Positions 1 to 9,408 are shown, counted from the first letter of the stretch. The stretch: 49,874 nucleotides of DNA from Isotricha intestinalis (GCA_023807065.1 JAJJLU010003577.1:1-49874), one strand, 5' to 3'. Notes: generated from the letters alone by a model not told the origin. Numbers and translations are program-made.

Positions 1-123
1 TTTTATGAATTTCTCCTGTATTGTGATAAATTTCTTTGAAAAATTATACTTATAAATTTATAAAATTTTTTATAAATATTAAATTATAAATTAATTATTT
101 ATTTAAATTCATTTATATTTTAA

Positions 124-294
124 ATGGAGATTAATGAAAATATTGAAAAGAAAAAAATTGAAATAAATTCTTTTACTACTTATTTTGGATATTTTCTAAT
201 ATTTATTTCTTCAATTTATTTAATTTATTTATTTGAAAAATATGTATTATTTTTCCCAATAAAAATCCCTCTTATTTATATATTTAAATATTAA
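124..294 (+). CDS. Small ORF with one predicted membrane segment, possibly a gene remnant
   Basis: An ATG-initiated frame of 56 codons reads through a Lys/Glu-rich start (MEINENIEKKKIEI) into a hydrophobic stretch (residues 20-37, containing FGYFLIFISSIYLIYLF) that could form one transmembrane helix. A second hydrophobic stretch follows before the TAA stop. The general shape, a short polar start followed by a Tyr/Phe-rich hydrophobic hairpin, is loosely like PIG-P/Gpi19 subunits, but no diagnostic motif is visible, so I do not assign it. It lies in the decayed left end of the window and may itself be the first exon or remnant of a longer dead gene. Base composition is like the neighbourhood. 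Confidence 0.25.
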   Translation: MEINENIEKKKIEINSFTTYFGYFLIFISSIYLIYLFEKYVLFFPIKIPLIYIFKY

Positions 295-459
295 AATTTA
301 GGCATTCATTAATAATATTAGGATATATTATTAAATTTTCTTTATTATTTTACGTATACTAAATTTTATATTCAAGATGTTTTAATTTTTAAAAATAAAT
401 ATTATTTTTATTACATTTTCTATATTTAATTCATTTTTTATTTATTCTTTTCTCAATAA

Positions 460-580
460 ATCACAACATATCATCACATACACCGCACATCACCACATAC
501 ATCATATATCACCACATATCATCACATATCATCATATATACCACATATCACCGCTCATCACCACATATCACCGCATACAA
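460..580. repeat. Degenerate ~10-bp tandem repeat (ACATATCACC-like)
   Basis: About a dozen imperfect copies of a 9-11 base unit resembling ACATATCACC or ACATATCATC run head to tail. The + strand of the array is almost free of G and unusually rich in C for this window, so it stands out from the flanking A/T runs. Its right end overlaps the stop codon and last codons of the minus-strand ORF at 568-783. It could be a minisatellite; no telomere-like unit is seen. Confidence 0.75.
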
Positions 581-783
581 TCCACAGTAAAATCAGCCTC
601 TATTTCATAATCTTCAATTGCTTCTTTTGCATTAAATAATTGTTCTTCTGGTTCCCAAATTGATTCAGAATCATCATAATATTTTTCTTTATATTCTATT
701 TTCTTATTTACTTTTATTCTTTTATTTATTATTTTTTCAATTTCATATTCTATATCACTTAAACACTTCTCCAAAATACTCAT
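568..783 (-). CDS. Small chromodomain-like protein, possibly truncated
   Basis: This 71-residue minus-strand frame reads like one chromodomain. Near the N-terminus is IEYEIEKIINKRI, matching the usual first strand with its aromatic residue. Then comes YYDDSESIWEPEEQLFNAKE followed by AIEDYEIE, matching the canonical WEPEENL and C-terminal helix. In the family these domains bind methyl-lysine in histone tails through three aromatic residues. The central Trp of the cage (usually in VKWKGY) is not visible: the equivalent stretch reads YKEKYY. The domain is therefore either divergent or damaged. The last codons and the TGA stop lie inside the tandem repeat, suggesting the original 3' end was replaced. 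It could be a fragment of a larger chromatin protein or of a chromodomain-bearing retroelement integrase. Confidence 0.5.
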   Translation of the reverse strand: MSILEKCLSDIEYEIEKIINKRIKVNKKIEYKEKYYDDSESIWEPEEQLFNAKEAIEDYEIEADFTVDCMR

Positions 784-1079
784 TGTTATCTTTTTTATTT
801 GATTTTTTTTTGTAATTCATTTCAAATGTTTGTGAGAAATGATTTTTTTTTTTTTTTATTTTTTTGAATGAAATTTTAAAAAACAATATTCTAACATAAC
901 TTCATAAATTTGATACAAATATCTTAATTATTTACTATTATAAGGGATTTTTTCAATTTTTATCAAAAAAAACTAAAACTAATTTAAATATTCATTCTCA
1001 TTTCTTAAAAAAGCTTCATTATCTTTTGCAATAAATTAACAAACACAAGTTACAGTTTCTTCAAAAAATTCATTTATTA

Positions 1080-1543
1080 AAAACATTTGATGAAACAAAA
1101 GAAAAAGTAGAAGATAAATTTATCAATTTATTTATGAATTCTATTATAATTATTATTAATGATTTAATTAATAAATGTAATATTGAATTTGTTTATGTTG
1201 TTTTATTTGAAATTATTTGTCTTAATTCAAAATATGGAATTGAATTACTTAATATAAATTATGATACATATATTGAAAAGTATTTGAATAATCATAATTT
1301 AGAAGTTATTATTATAAAAAACAAAATTTTAATTTATTAAAAAGTGAACATTATATTTTAATTGATAAAAGTATAAAAAATGAATATTTACCTAAAGAAA
1401 AATTTACTTATTCTGAAGAATGTTATGAACCTAAACATAAAGAGTTTATTAAATTAAAAAGAAATATCAATTTTTTTCATAATATTCAAATACTTCTTTC
1501 AAATGAAAAAAATAATAATTCACAGGATGAAATAGATAGTTAG
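1080..1543 (+). pseudogene. Broken unidentified protein gene with a one-base frame break
   Basis: Coding-like sequence runs from about 1080 (KTFDETKEKVEDKF) through an internal Met at 1134 to a stop at 1338-1340. It continues in the -1 frame from about 1325 (NFNLLKSEHYILIDKS) to a TAG at 1541-1543. One missing base in the A-run near 1323-1326 would join the two pieces. Upstream, a segment around 1010-1075 in another frame (ASLSFAIN, stop, QTQVTVSSKNSF) also looks coding. I recognise no domain. No convincing start is seen, so this is a decayed or error-laden gene. Confidence 0.45.
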
Positions 1544-2220
1544 TAATTTATATATTATTAATTTTGGTACATTCATTTAAAAAAATTAATAAATTAAATT
1601 TATAAATAAAAAATATTAAAAATAATTGAATTAACCAAAAATTACTTCATTTAAGAGAAAAATGTGAAAAATATTTTTGAATAATAAGAATTTAAATACA
1701 AGAATTTCATTAATTTCTTTTTTATTATTTTCATTTATAGATTTAGATAAAAAAAATAAATATAGACAAGAATAATTATTTAGGATTTATAACTTTAGTA
1801 ATATTATCTTTATTTATTGTATTATTATTTATAAAAAAATTCAGAGAAAAAAAAACATTTTTATTATTTTTTTCATGGATAATTTTTTTTAATTGTACAA
1901 TAAATGAATTAATAGTAATTTATAATTTTATAGTAATTTAATAAAGCTTTTTTTAATAATGATGATAACTGCAAATATGAGTTTACATTTTGGGCATTTT
2001 TTTGTAATTTTTTTTTTGATATTTTCTTAATTATAATATTATGTATTAAATATTAAAAAAATATTTCCACCATCATATAAATATAATTTTAAGTATTGGT
2101 GTTATTGTTTTTTTTTCAATCATGTAAATTTAGATTACCTTTTCAATTATTTAATCAAAATAAATAATTTCAAATAATGAGTTTTATATTTTACAATTAT
2201 ATTTTTTTTTTCCATTAATC
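1544..2220 (+). pseudogene. Remnants of a multi-pass membrane protein
   Basis: Between 1768 and 1941 one frame reads NKNNYLGFITLVILSLFIVL and then, after a short basic loop, FLLFFSWIIFFNCTINELIV. This is the pattern of two membrane helices joined by a Lys/Arg loop. A further piece near 1961-2025 (MITANMSLHFGHFFVIFFLI) is also hydrophobic, in a different frame, and stops break up everything between. The arrangement is compatible with a serpentine receptor or another polytopic protein, but the family cannot be named. No intact ORF exists in this 680-base stretch. Confidence 0.35.
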
Positions 2221-2358
2221 ATGAATATTATTATTCCTTCTTATTCAAAAATTATTCCAAAACAAAATGCAGAAGAAACAAATTTATCAGATTTTGAAAC
2301 TAAATTATTAAATCCATCTTCTGATTTATTAGATTCATTTTTAAATTATTATATTTAA
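2221..2358 (+). CDS. Short 45-residue ORF of unknown function, probable gene fragment
   Basis: An ATG-started frame encodes a polar peptide beginning MNIIIPSYSKII and ending FLNYYI before TAA. The middle part (NAEETNLSDFETKLLNPSSD) has the composition of a real cytosolic coding sequence. It ends at a TAA TAG pair and no continuation is obvious in the other frames. It lies just upstream of the Sec31-like remnant but does not resemble the N-terminus of that family. It may be a first exon or debris. Confidence 0.2.
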   Translation: MNIIIPSYSKIIPKQNAEETNLSDFETKLLNPSSDLLDSFLNYYI

Positions 2359-2479
2359 TAGTTCCAAATAATTAATTATTATAATTTGTTAATATTATTG
2401 TTTAAAAAAATAGAAAAATATTCAGAATACTTTATATCAGTTTCTACAATAAATTCTCAAGATTCATTTTTATCAATTC

Positions 2480-3252
2480 ATTTTCTTCTAAAGAAAATTT
2501 AATTAATTGAATAAAAAAAATTCCGATAAATCAAAAATTTACATCAATATCATGGACATCATTTAAAAGTGAAATAGAAGAAAATGGATTTTTAATAGGA
2601 GGACATTCAGATGGAAAAATAATATTATGGAATATAAAAAAGTACTTAAAAGTAATTGAAAAAATAAAAATTTTTAAGAAAATATTAATAGAAACGAATC
2701 ATTAATTGAAATTTTAGAAGAAAAAATAAGTGATAATATAAAAGATCAAAAACAGCAAATGAATCATTATTTTATTCAGCATTAAAAGGAAAAAAATCAA
2801 ATAAAGATAATTATATTTTAAAAGAAATGGGTCTTGAAAAAGAAAAATTAATAAATGAAATAGACAAAACTTTAGGAAAAAAAAGAAAAAAGAAAAAAAT
2901 GCTCAATTCCAATCATTAGACAATGAAAATGAAAATGTAGAATTAATTTATTGAAGAACCAATTCAAAAAAAGAAAATGCCAAAAATTAAAAATGAAAAC
3001 AATAATGAAAAAGAAAAAATAATAAATGAAAATTATCAAAGAAATATAAATTAGAATGTAGGAAATGAAAATTAATAAAAAATATTATTAGGAGAATTAG
3101 AAAGTGGTGTTGAATTATTATTTAAAAATGAAAGATATTCTGAAGGATTAATTATTGTTTCTTTAGACAATGATTTATTTAATAAATTTAAAGAAGATTA
3201 TTTTAAACTAAATAATGATTTATTCCTTCAAAAATTCAAAATCTTTTTCTAA
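2480..3252 (+). pseudogene. SEC31: Decayed Sec31-like COPII coat gene
   Basis: Sec31 forms the outer COPII cage of ER-exit vesicles with Sec13. Two recognisable parts survive. Around 2511-2645 a WD40 blade reads FTSISWTSFKSEIEENGF then LIGGHSDGKIILWNIKKYLK. Around 3073-3230 is the start of the alpha-solenoid: KILLGELESGVELLFKNERY then SEGLIIVSLDNDLF, which matches the metazoan segment where the solenoid begins. Between them lies an Asn/Lys/Glu-rich linker broken into several frames (near 2690-2760, 2880 and 2935). Stops interrupt the frame at 2508 (TGA where Trp fits), 3052 (TAG) and 3073-3078 (TAA TAA, Gln-like positions). The far C-terminal half is absent on this strand. The assignment rests on the two conserved blocks and is fairly good; the pseudogene status could partly reflect sequence error. 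Confidence 0.55.
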
Positions 3253-3274
3253 TAAATTACTTAAGAAATATAAG

Positions 3275-3487
3275 TTAAAGTAGCTTTTTGAAAGGAGGAT
3301 AAGAAACTTGAAGTGAATATTCAAATAAATTTGATAATAAATTAACAAAATCATTAACATAAGGTTGAATAATTTTAACATTTTCATTATTTTCATCATT
3401 ATTATCATTTAATAAACCTCTAATAAATTCAACTAAAGAATTACAAGATTGAGTTTTTACTCTAATTAAATTTTCTTTTTTTCCCAT
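3275..3487 (-). pseudogene. Antisense coding-like fragment, possibly a solenoid C-terminus
   Basis: A 70-codon minus-strand frame starts MGKKENLIRVKTQSCNSLVE and ends with IIQPYVNDFVNLLSNLFEY and SYPPFKKLL. The tail vaguely recalls the C-terminal ancestral coatomer element of Sec31-type proteins (a helix, PPxxKK, then a helix). If so, it would be an inverted piece of the same dead gene that lies on the + strand just to its left. The match is by eye and weak. No downstream continuation is open. Confidence 0.25.
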
Positions 3488-3529
3488 TAATAAAGCTAAA
3501 GCAAAAAAAACATAATGAGAATTTGAATT

Positions 3530-3790
3530 TTGAAAATAATAAAAATAATGTGAATGAAAATGAAGATATTAATATAGAAAGAGAAAGAAGAGAAAAATTA
3601 ATGGATAAAGAAAAAGAGAAAAAGAAAGAGAAAAACAAAATTTAGAAGAAAAGGAAAATGAAAATCAAAAAAGATTAGAAAAAGAAAAAAAGAAACAAAA
3701 AGAAAGAAAAAATTTATTAGAAAAAGAAAAGGAAAATGAAAATTAAAAAATATTAGAAAAAGAAAAAGAGAAACTTTACCTCAATCACAA
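3530..3790 (+). pseudogene. Decayed Lys/Glu-rich coiled-coil segment with an internal repeat
   Basis: One + frame reads a charged helix with an internal repeat: NENQKRLEKEK followed about 30 residues later by NEN-stop-KILEKEK. The TAA at 3744-3746 sits exactly where the first copy has CAA (Gln). A frame break occurs upstream near 3600-3650. Such sequence is low-complexity, so homology cannot be assigned. It could be the tail of the Sec31-like remnant or another dead coiled coil. Confidence 0.35.
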
Positions 3791-3851
3791 TAAAAATTAA
3801 AAAAAATATAATAGAATGGATGAATGCACAACAAAATATATTATTTATTAT

Positions 3852-5759
3852 TTAATATTCTATTAATTCATAATCATTATGTTCAAATGTTTTATTTATT
3901 TTAGTTTTTTTTTTTAACTTTTCAAATAGTAAATATAAATTTTCTCCTACTTTTTTTCTTGGTTTTATTATTAACTTAGTTGATTTTTCTAATATTTTAT
4001 TTAACTTTTGTATTAAAAAATATTTTTGATTTTTTAACGATTCTTTATTTTTCTCTATTTTCTTTTTAGATTCAATTTTTTTACTTATTTTATCATAAAG
4101 TTCTAAATAACATTTCCTATCAATAAGATTTTGTTGAATTATTTTATTAAATAAAATCTCAATTAATATTAACATTTTAATATCATCTAATTCTTTTTTT
4201 TTAATATTATCAATATTTATATATATTTCAAAATTATAAAAAATATTACATATTTTATTATGTAATTTACTATGATTATTTTTTTTCTCATTAAAAGATA
4301 ATTTTAACATATTACAATATTTCATCATTTCTTCATATTGTATTTTATGGAAATTAAGTTCATTTTCTAAAACTTCAATTTTTTTATTAATTTCATTTTT
4401 TTTATAAATTAAAGTATTTTCTTCTTGAATAACTTTATCTAATTGAATAATTTCAGAATTTAAATTATTTCTTATTTCAGTATAATTATTAAGTGAATAC
4501 ATAATATTATAAATAATATTATTAAAATGTTCTTGAAAGTCATTAATATCTTTAAACATTATTTTATTTTGATGAATAAAAGTATTATCAATATTTATTA
4601 GTGAAGATGAAACACTTTTTTTTTCAATATTTTTAGTAGAATTATCTAAGAAAGAAAAAATTGTTTCATTTCTTATATCATTTCTTTTAGGAATTATTAA
4701 ATCAGAAATTTTTCTGGAATATCTTATTCTCATATTATGCTTTTTTTCTATATTAGTCATATAAAAATTGATTAATTTTTTATCATATTTTAATTCTTCT
4801 AAATCTTCTTCAGGAAATTTTTCTATTAATTTTGTATTATTTTTAACACTCATTAAATAACATTTTATTTTAAAATACTCATTTAATAAATTTACTTTTC
4901 TTAACGTTTGAAATTTTATTCTTTGAATATCACTTTTTAAATTATTTATTTTAATTTTTAATAATTCATTTTTTTCAAATTCTATTAATAAATTAGAAAT
5001 TAATTTTTTTTCATAATTATCATAAGTTTCACAATAAGAATTAAATAAATTTTTATTATATTTTACACTTGATATATTTTTATCATAAGTTTCTATTTGA
5101 TTTTTTAAATCTAATTTAAAATTATTATTTATTTCTTGTCTTAAAGATAAAATATATTTTCCTTTTATTTCTGATTTAATTTTATCTTTAAATTCAAATA
5201 AATTTTCTGCTCTTATTTTAGGAAAATAAGAAATATTTTTTTTTTCATTTTTATTTTCAAAAAGCTCAGAATATTTTTCTATTGTATTTATTCTTGATAA
5301 AGTTTTATTTATGTTATTCATTGAATTTTCTCTTGTGTCTGTTTTATTAAAATTGAAATTTATTTTTGTTTTTGAAAATGAATTATTAATTGATGTATTG
5401 TTTGAATTATATTTTAAATTTAATCTTATTGGAATATTCCTTTTAGAATTAAATTTTATTATTTTTGGATTTATTAATTTATATTTTTTCTTTTCTTCTG
5501 GATTTTTTTTTTGAGATTTTTTATTGTTTAAAAATTTTACTCTTAAATAATCTTTGTGAAAATTTTTAATTAAGTTGTCGTTTAATTTTGGTTTTTGTTT
5601 AAAAAAATTACTTGTTATTGTTTTAAAAGGATTTGAAGTTTCTGTTGATATTGTGGTTGATAATATCATTTTATTATTAGAATAACCATTTTTAAATTCA
5701 ATGTTTTCAATAAAATAATCATTCGAATTTTCTAAATCATTTCCAATTTTTTTTTTCAT
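3852..5759 (-). CDS. Coiled-coil protein of unknown function (635 aa)
   Basis: This is an intact minus-strand frame with an ATG start and about 190 residues of Asn/Ser/Thr/Lys-rich probably disordered N-terminus. Long helices follow. One segment (YEKKLISNLLIEFEKNELLK and on) runs into a conserved-looking stretch with YLMSVKNNTKLIEKFPEEDL near mid-protein. A second long coiled coil begins around SEIIQLDKVIQEEN. The C-terminus is Lys-rich (KISKKIESKKKIEKNKESLK). The overall form recalls coiled-coil proteins associated with cilia or basal bodies, but I cannot name a family, so function is open. There is no membrane segment and no signal peptide. The downstream flank (3790-3850) has only A/T-rich sequence. 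Confidence 0.8.
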   Translation of the reverse strand: MKKKIGNDLENSNDYFIENIEFKNGYSNNKMILSTTISTETSNPFKTITSNFFKQKPKLNDNLIKNFHKDYLRVKFLNNKKSQKKNPEEKKKYKLINPKIIKFNSKRNIPIRLNLKYNSNNTSINNSFSKTKINFNFNKTDTRENSMNNINKTLSRINTIEKYSELFENKNEKKNISYFPKIRAENLFEFKDKIKSEIKGKYILSLRQEINNNFKLDLKNQIETYDKNISSVKYNKNLFNSYCETYDNYEKKLISNLLIEFEKNELLKIKINNLKSDIQRIKFQTLRKVNLLNEYFKIKCYLMSVKNNTKLIEKFPEEDLEELKYDKKLINFYMTNIEKKHNMRIRYSRKISDLIIPKRNDIRNETIFSFLDNSTKNIEKKSVSSSLINIDNTFIHQNKIMFKDINDFQEHFNNIIYNIMYSLNNYTEIRNNLNSEIIQLDKVIQEENTLIYKKNEINKKIEVLENELNFHKIQYEEMMKYCNMLKLSFNEKKNNHSKLHNKICNIFYNFEIYINIDNIKKKELDDIKMLILIEILFNKIIQQNLIDRKCYLELYDKISKKIESKKKIEKNKESLKNQKYFLIQKLNKILEKSTKLIIKPRKKVGENLYLLFEKLKKKTKINKTFEHNDYELIEY

Positions 5760-6254
5760 AGTCTTTTATTATTAATTATAAAGTATATAAATAAAAAATT
5801 TTGAAAATAAATAATTTTTAAAAAATAAAAATTAGTCAATAATAAAAAAAATAAATGAGGAGAAAAGAGAAAAAATAATGAAGAATAAATATAACAATAA
5901 ATAAATTACAATTAAAAAAATGAAGAAAATATAAAAAGTTATATTCTCATTCAATGAAATAATTACAACAAGAAAATATAACTTTAAAAGCAGATAGATT
6001 AATATAAAGAGAAGATAATTCTTATTAAGAAAATGAATAAGAAAATTGTAAAAAAAATTATTAAAAGTATTATAAAGTTTATTAAACTAATTAAATAAAT
6101 AAATTTAACTGTTATAGTTTTTTTCTTAATTTTAAAATTTAAAAATATTATTTTTAAATTAATAATATATAAATATATATTTCTTTATATTCATATAACA
6201 CTTATCATTAAAATAAATTATTTCTATATCATAATATTTACAATGATATAAAAT
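5760..6254. other. Intergenic stretch with a possible coding trace
   Basis: There is no intact gene in these 495 bases between two minus-strand genes. On the + strand, about 5924-6110, one frame reads like a coiled coil if its TAA codons are taken as former Gln codons (KxLQQENITLKADRLI, stop, REDNSY, stop, ENE). It contains at least six TAA but few other stops. It may be a dead gene fragment or chance in AT-rich DNA. The rest is A/T-run spacer that should hold the promoter of the 3852-5759 gene. Confidence 0.3.
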
Positions 6255-7124
6255 TTAAATGTCTGTCTTCCTAACTTCAAATAAGTTATAATTTCTATTT
6301 AAACCAAATTTAAAATTTCCACTACTAGAAATTGTAGAATCAATATCTTTAATTTCAGTTTCGATGCCTTTTCCAAAGTTTAAATTATTAAGATCATATC
6401 CAATAAATTCAATAAATTTTTTTTTTCCTATTCTTTCAACTTCTTTTATATAATTTAAAGTTTCTGTTTCAAACATATTTTCTAAATTATCTTTAAAAGT
6501 TAAAGTACTTTCATTTAAACCATATTTTTCTTCTAAAAATGTTCTATTAGAACAAAGAAATATTTTTTTATAAAAAATAATATATGACATATCAAATAAT
6601 TCTTTTATTTGAGTTTTTAAGGAACATAATTTATCCACTATTTTTTTATTTTTATCTTTATCTTGTTTATACTTTGAACTTATTTTATTTGATAAAAATT
6701 CTTTTAAAGTTATATTTGAAAGGTTTTTATTAAATTTCTTAGTTACATTTTGAGTTATTTTCCCTGAAATTTTTCTTAGACGAAATCTTTGAAATCCATC
6801 ATATAAAAATTTAATATAATCATTAACAAATTTTATTATGAAATTATGATACATTACTTTTATTTTTCTTAAGATATTATCAAAACTCATTTTTGAATGA
6901 ATTTGTATGCTTTTATTTTTTGGATAATTTTTTTTTAAACTTCCTCTTTTGTAAACATTATATTTTTTGGAAATTTTTTCTTTTAATATATCAGCGTCAT
7001 CACTTAAGATTGAAGTTTTTAATAAATTTAACTTTTGTTGGATTAGATTATAACTTTGGATTAGGACATAATTTATTTTTGATTTGAAAAAATCTTCTTG
7101 ATTGTAAAATGAGTATATTTCCAT
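6255..7124 (-). CDS. Protein of unknown function (289 aa) with a conserved-looking helical core
   Basis: This is an intact minus-strand frame. The central block, roughly residues 80-215, is rich in long amphipathic helices and contains FDNILRKIKVMYHNFIIKFV, then ITLKEFLSNKISSKYKQ and LFDMSYIIFYKKIFL. This cluster (LRKIKV...HNFIIKFVND...KEFLSNKISSKY) looks like a single folded domain rather than low complexity. I have a weak impression that similar proteins form multigene families in protists, but I cannot name the domain. The C-terminal 40 residues are polar, with a Ser-rich patch. No catalytic motif, signal peptide or membrane segment is visible. The ATG chosen is the first in the frame and is followed directly by good coding sequence. 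Confidence 0.75.
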   Translation of the reverse strand: MEIYSFYNQEDFFKSKINYVLIQSYNLIQQKLNLLKTSILSDDADILKEKISKKYNVYKRGSLKKNYPKNKSIQIHSKMSFDNILRKIKVMYHNFIIKFVNDYIKFLYDGFQRFRLRKISGKITQNVTKKFNKNLSNITLKEFLSNKISSKYKQDKDKNKKIVDKLCSLKTQIKELFDMSYIIFYKKIFLCSNRTFLEEKYGLNESTLTFKDNLENMFETETLNYIKEVERIGKKKFIEFIGYDLNNLNFGKGIETEIKDIDSTISSSGNFKFGLNRNYNLFEVRKTDI

Positions 7125-7943
7125 TTAATCTAAAGATAAAATATTAATTAAAAAACTATATTATGTTATTATTTGGTAATTAATAATAAAAAAAAACAAA
7201 AAAATAACATTTTGATGTAAAGGAAAAAATATTAGATTTATATTGGTTTATTCTTTTAATGTCTTATTTATTACAATGGAAAATTTTAAGATTTTTTAAT
7301 GTTTATTATATAATTTTTTTTGATTTTAATAATTAAATTATGATAAATTTTTAACTTTTATACTGCATTTATTTTTTTTATTATATTCAGATTTATTTTT
7401 TAATTTATTAAAAATTTATATAGAAAAACCTTGATTAAAATATTAAAATAAATATCTCAAAAATTAATAAAAAAATATGCTTTAATAATCTTAAATTATA
7501 TTAATTAAAACATTTTTAATAAACTTTAATATTTTAAATTTTTTTTTTTTCCTTTGTCTTTTTTTTTTTGAGTCTTTATTTTTTTCTAATCAATCCTGAT
7601 TTATTTAAAAAAACTTATTTTTATTTCAATATTTTTTTCTTATTTTTTAATATGTCTTTTATTTTCTGTTTGCAATTTTGTTTTTTTTGTTAATTATTTT
7701 ATTACATATTTTATAACAGATTTATAAAAAATATTGTTTTAATAAATATTTTTTAAAGATAATAAAAAAAAAATATTAAATGTATTAAACGGATATCAAA
7801 TTAATATTAAGATTATTGTTTTAAACATTTTTTTTATTTTTTTGATATTTTGTTTTATTTAATTAAAATTATTTTTTCTACTTAAAATAGATTTAATTGA
7901 AAAATATTAATTTTTGATTTTAAAACATATTATTTTATTTATT
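7125..7943. other. Gene-free A/T-run spacer (819 bp)
   Basis: I see no coding potential on either strand. The stretch consists of alternating T-runs and A-runs with scattered TTAATA motifs, for example T-rich tracts near 7540-7570. It separates the 5' flank of the minus-strand gene ending at 7124 from the 3' end of the EF-hand gene. It could contain the promoter of the former and the terminator of the latter. Confidence 0.6.
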
Positions 7944-8246
7944 TTATTTAAAACCAATCATTTCTTTAACTATTTTCTTAACTAAAACTTGGAATTCTTC
8001 TTTAGATAATTTTCCATCTTTATTTTTATCTAATTTATTTAAAGTATCTTCTATATCTTTATCTGATGGAGGATCCATTTTTTGTTCTTTAGCAAATTTA
8101 GTTAAAAATTTATTAATTTCTTTTTTCTCAATAAATCCACTTCCATCAATATCAGCAGAGTTAAAATAAAAATCAACCATAGGTAAAAAAGTAAAATCAT
8201 TAAAAAGTGATTTTTTTAATAACTCATCACTTGCTTTTTCATCCAT
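7944..8246 (-). CDS. Small two-EF-hand calcium-binding protein
   Basis: The 100-residue product has two canonical EF-hand loops. Loop 1 is residues 32-43 (DIDGSGFIEKKE), with Asp at 1 and 3, Ser at 5 and Glu at 12. Loop 2 is residues 73-84 (DKNKDGKLSKEE), with Asp at 1, Asn at 3, Asp at 5 and Glu at 12. Both are flanked by amphipathic helices, and all side-chain ligands needed for Ca2+ are present. The size is that of a single calmodulin lobe or of S100/calbindin-type proteins, so a Ca2+ sensor or buffer acting in the cytosol is expected. No myristoylation signal is seen. Its start codon lies 58 bases from the start of the divergent WD40 gene, so the two probably share a promoter region. Confidence 0.9.
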   Translation of the reverse strand: MDEKASDELLKKSLFNDFTFLPMVDFYFNSADIDGSGFIEKKEINKFLTKFAKEQKMDPPSDKDIEDTLNKLDKNKDGKLSKEEFQVLVKKIVKEMIGFK

Positions 8247-8304
8247 TAATTTATTTTTTTTAAATTAAAAAAACAAAATAAAATAAAAATAATTTTTTTA
8301 AAAA
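8247..8304. promoter_or_regulatory. 58-bp divergent promoter interval (EF-hand / WD40)
   Basis: The 58 bases between the two divergent start codons are made almost entirely of A and T, with A-runs and T-runs. They must carry the 5' leaders and start sites of both genes unless one gene begins inside the other. No specific motif can be identified by eye. Confidence 0.45.
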
Positions 8305-9189
8305 ATGGAAATTAAAATAAAAAAAAAAATATTTAAATTTATAAATTCAATATCACTTTTTCCTTCTGGAAATATATTAACAGTTTCAAATGATAAATCA
8401 ATAAATATTTATGAAGAAACTTTTGAGAAAATAATACAAATAATTTTAGCTGCTCATAATTCAATAATATCATATATTAGTGTTAAAGATGAAAATGATT
8501 TTGTTTCAAGTTCAATTGATGGAAGTATTAAAACATGGATTAAAAAAAAAATAAATGAAAAAGAACAATTTTATTTAAATCATATAATAAATAATGCTCA
8601 TTCATTATGGATAATAAAAGTAATATATAATTTAAAAGGAAATTTAATTTCTTGTTCAGGAGATGGAATAATTAAAATATGGGAAGAAAATAATAATAAT
8701 ACTTTTCAAACTATTAGTTTATTAAAAAATGATAAATCAATATATTCTATATTATTAATAGAAAAAAAAAATATATTAATTTCTTCTGGTGAGAATGGAA
8801 CAAAGTTTTATAATTTAAATAATTATGAATTAATTTGTAATATAATTAATGCTAAATGTTATAGTAATAATGCTTTAATTCAATTAAATGAAGATAATAT
8901 TATTGTTGGAGGAGGTTATGATTATTATATTAAAATTATTTCTATTAAAGAAAAAAAAATTATTAAAGATGTTTATACTGGTTTAACTTGTTTTGGGATT
9001 TTTATTCTTGAAGAAAAAAATATTATTATTGTTGGAGGATATAATTCTCAAATTATTTTATTTAATAAAGATAATTTTAATTGTTTAAAAAAAAAAAATG
9101 TTTATCATTGTGTTAATGGATTTATTCAATTAAAAAATGGTTCTATTGTTGCTTTTGGAGGACATCAAACTGATATTTTTGAGTTTTAG
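8305..9189 (+). CDS. WD40-repeat protein (294 aa)
   Basis: The whole product is a run of WD40-type blades with the expected spacing. Clear blade ends are SSSIDGSIKTWI, SCSGDGIIKIWE and SSGENGTKFYNL; weaker ones are VGGGYDYYIKII and VGGYNSQIILFN, with a last blade ending FGGHQTDIFEF. Six to seven blades are consistent with one compact beta-propeller used as a protein-protein interaction platform. No additional domain is present, so the partner and process cannot be told. The stop is TAG, one of few in the window. It is divergent from the EF-hand gene. The later half switches to T-ending codons (ATT, GTT), as several genes here do near their 3' ends. Confidence 0.85.
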   Translation: MEIKIKKKIFKFINSISLFPSGNILTVSNDKSINIYEETFEKIIQIILAAHNSIISYISVKDENDFVSSSIDGSIKTWIKKKINEKEQFYLNHIINNAHSLWIIKVIYNLKGNLISCSGDGIIKIWEENNNNTFQTISLLKNDKSIYSILLIEKKNILISSGENGTKFYNLNNYELICNIINAKCYSNNALIQLNEDNIIVGGGYDYYIKIISIKEKKIIKDVYTGLTCFGIFILEEKNIIIVGGYNSQIILFNKDNFNCLKKKNVYHCVNGFIQLKNGSIVAFGGHQTDIFEF

Positions 9190-9408
9190 TTAAATTTTTT
9201 TTTTGGAAGTAATTGAATATTGAAATATAAAAATAATAAAAAAGATAAGAAAGAATGATAATTTTATTTATTAAGAAATGTTTAAAATTTTTATTCAGGT
9301 TTCAAAGCCTATATTCAAAATTTAATGTTTTAATTTAATTTTTTTTATTTTATATTTCATTTAAATATTTTAATTTTTGGAAATAAATATTAAAAATATT
9401 TAAATAAG

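Noticed and set aside
7125..7943. Hidden exons in the long spacer
   Set aside because: All frames are dense in stops and composed of A/T-runs; no coding-like residue pattern was seen on either strand.
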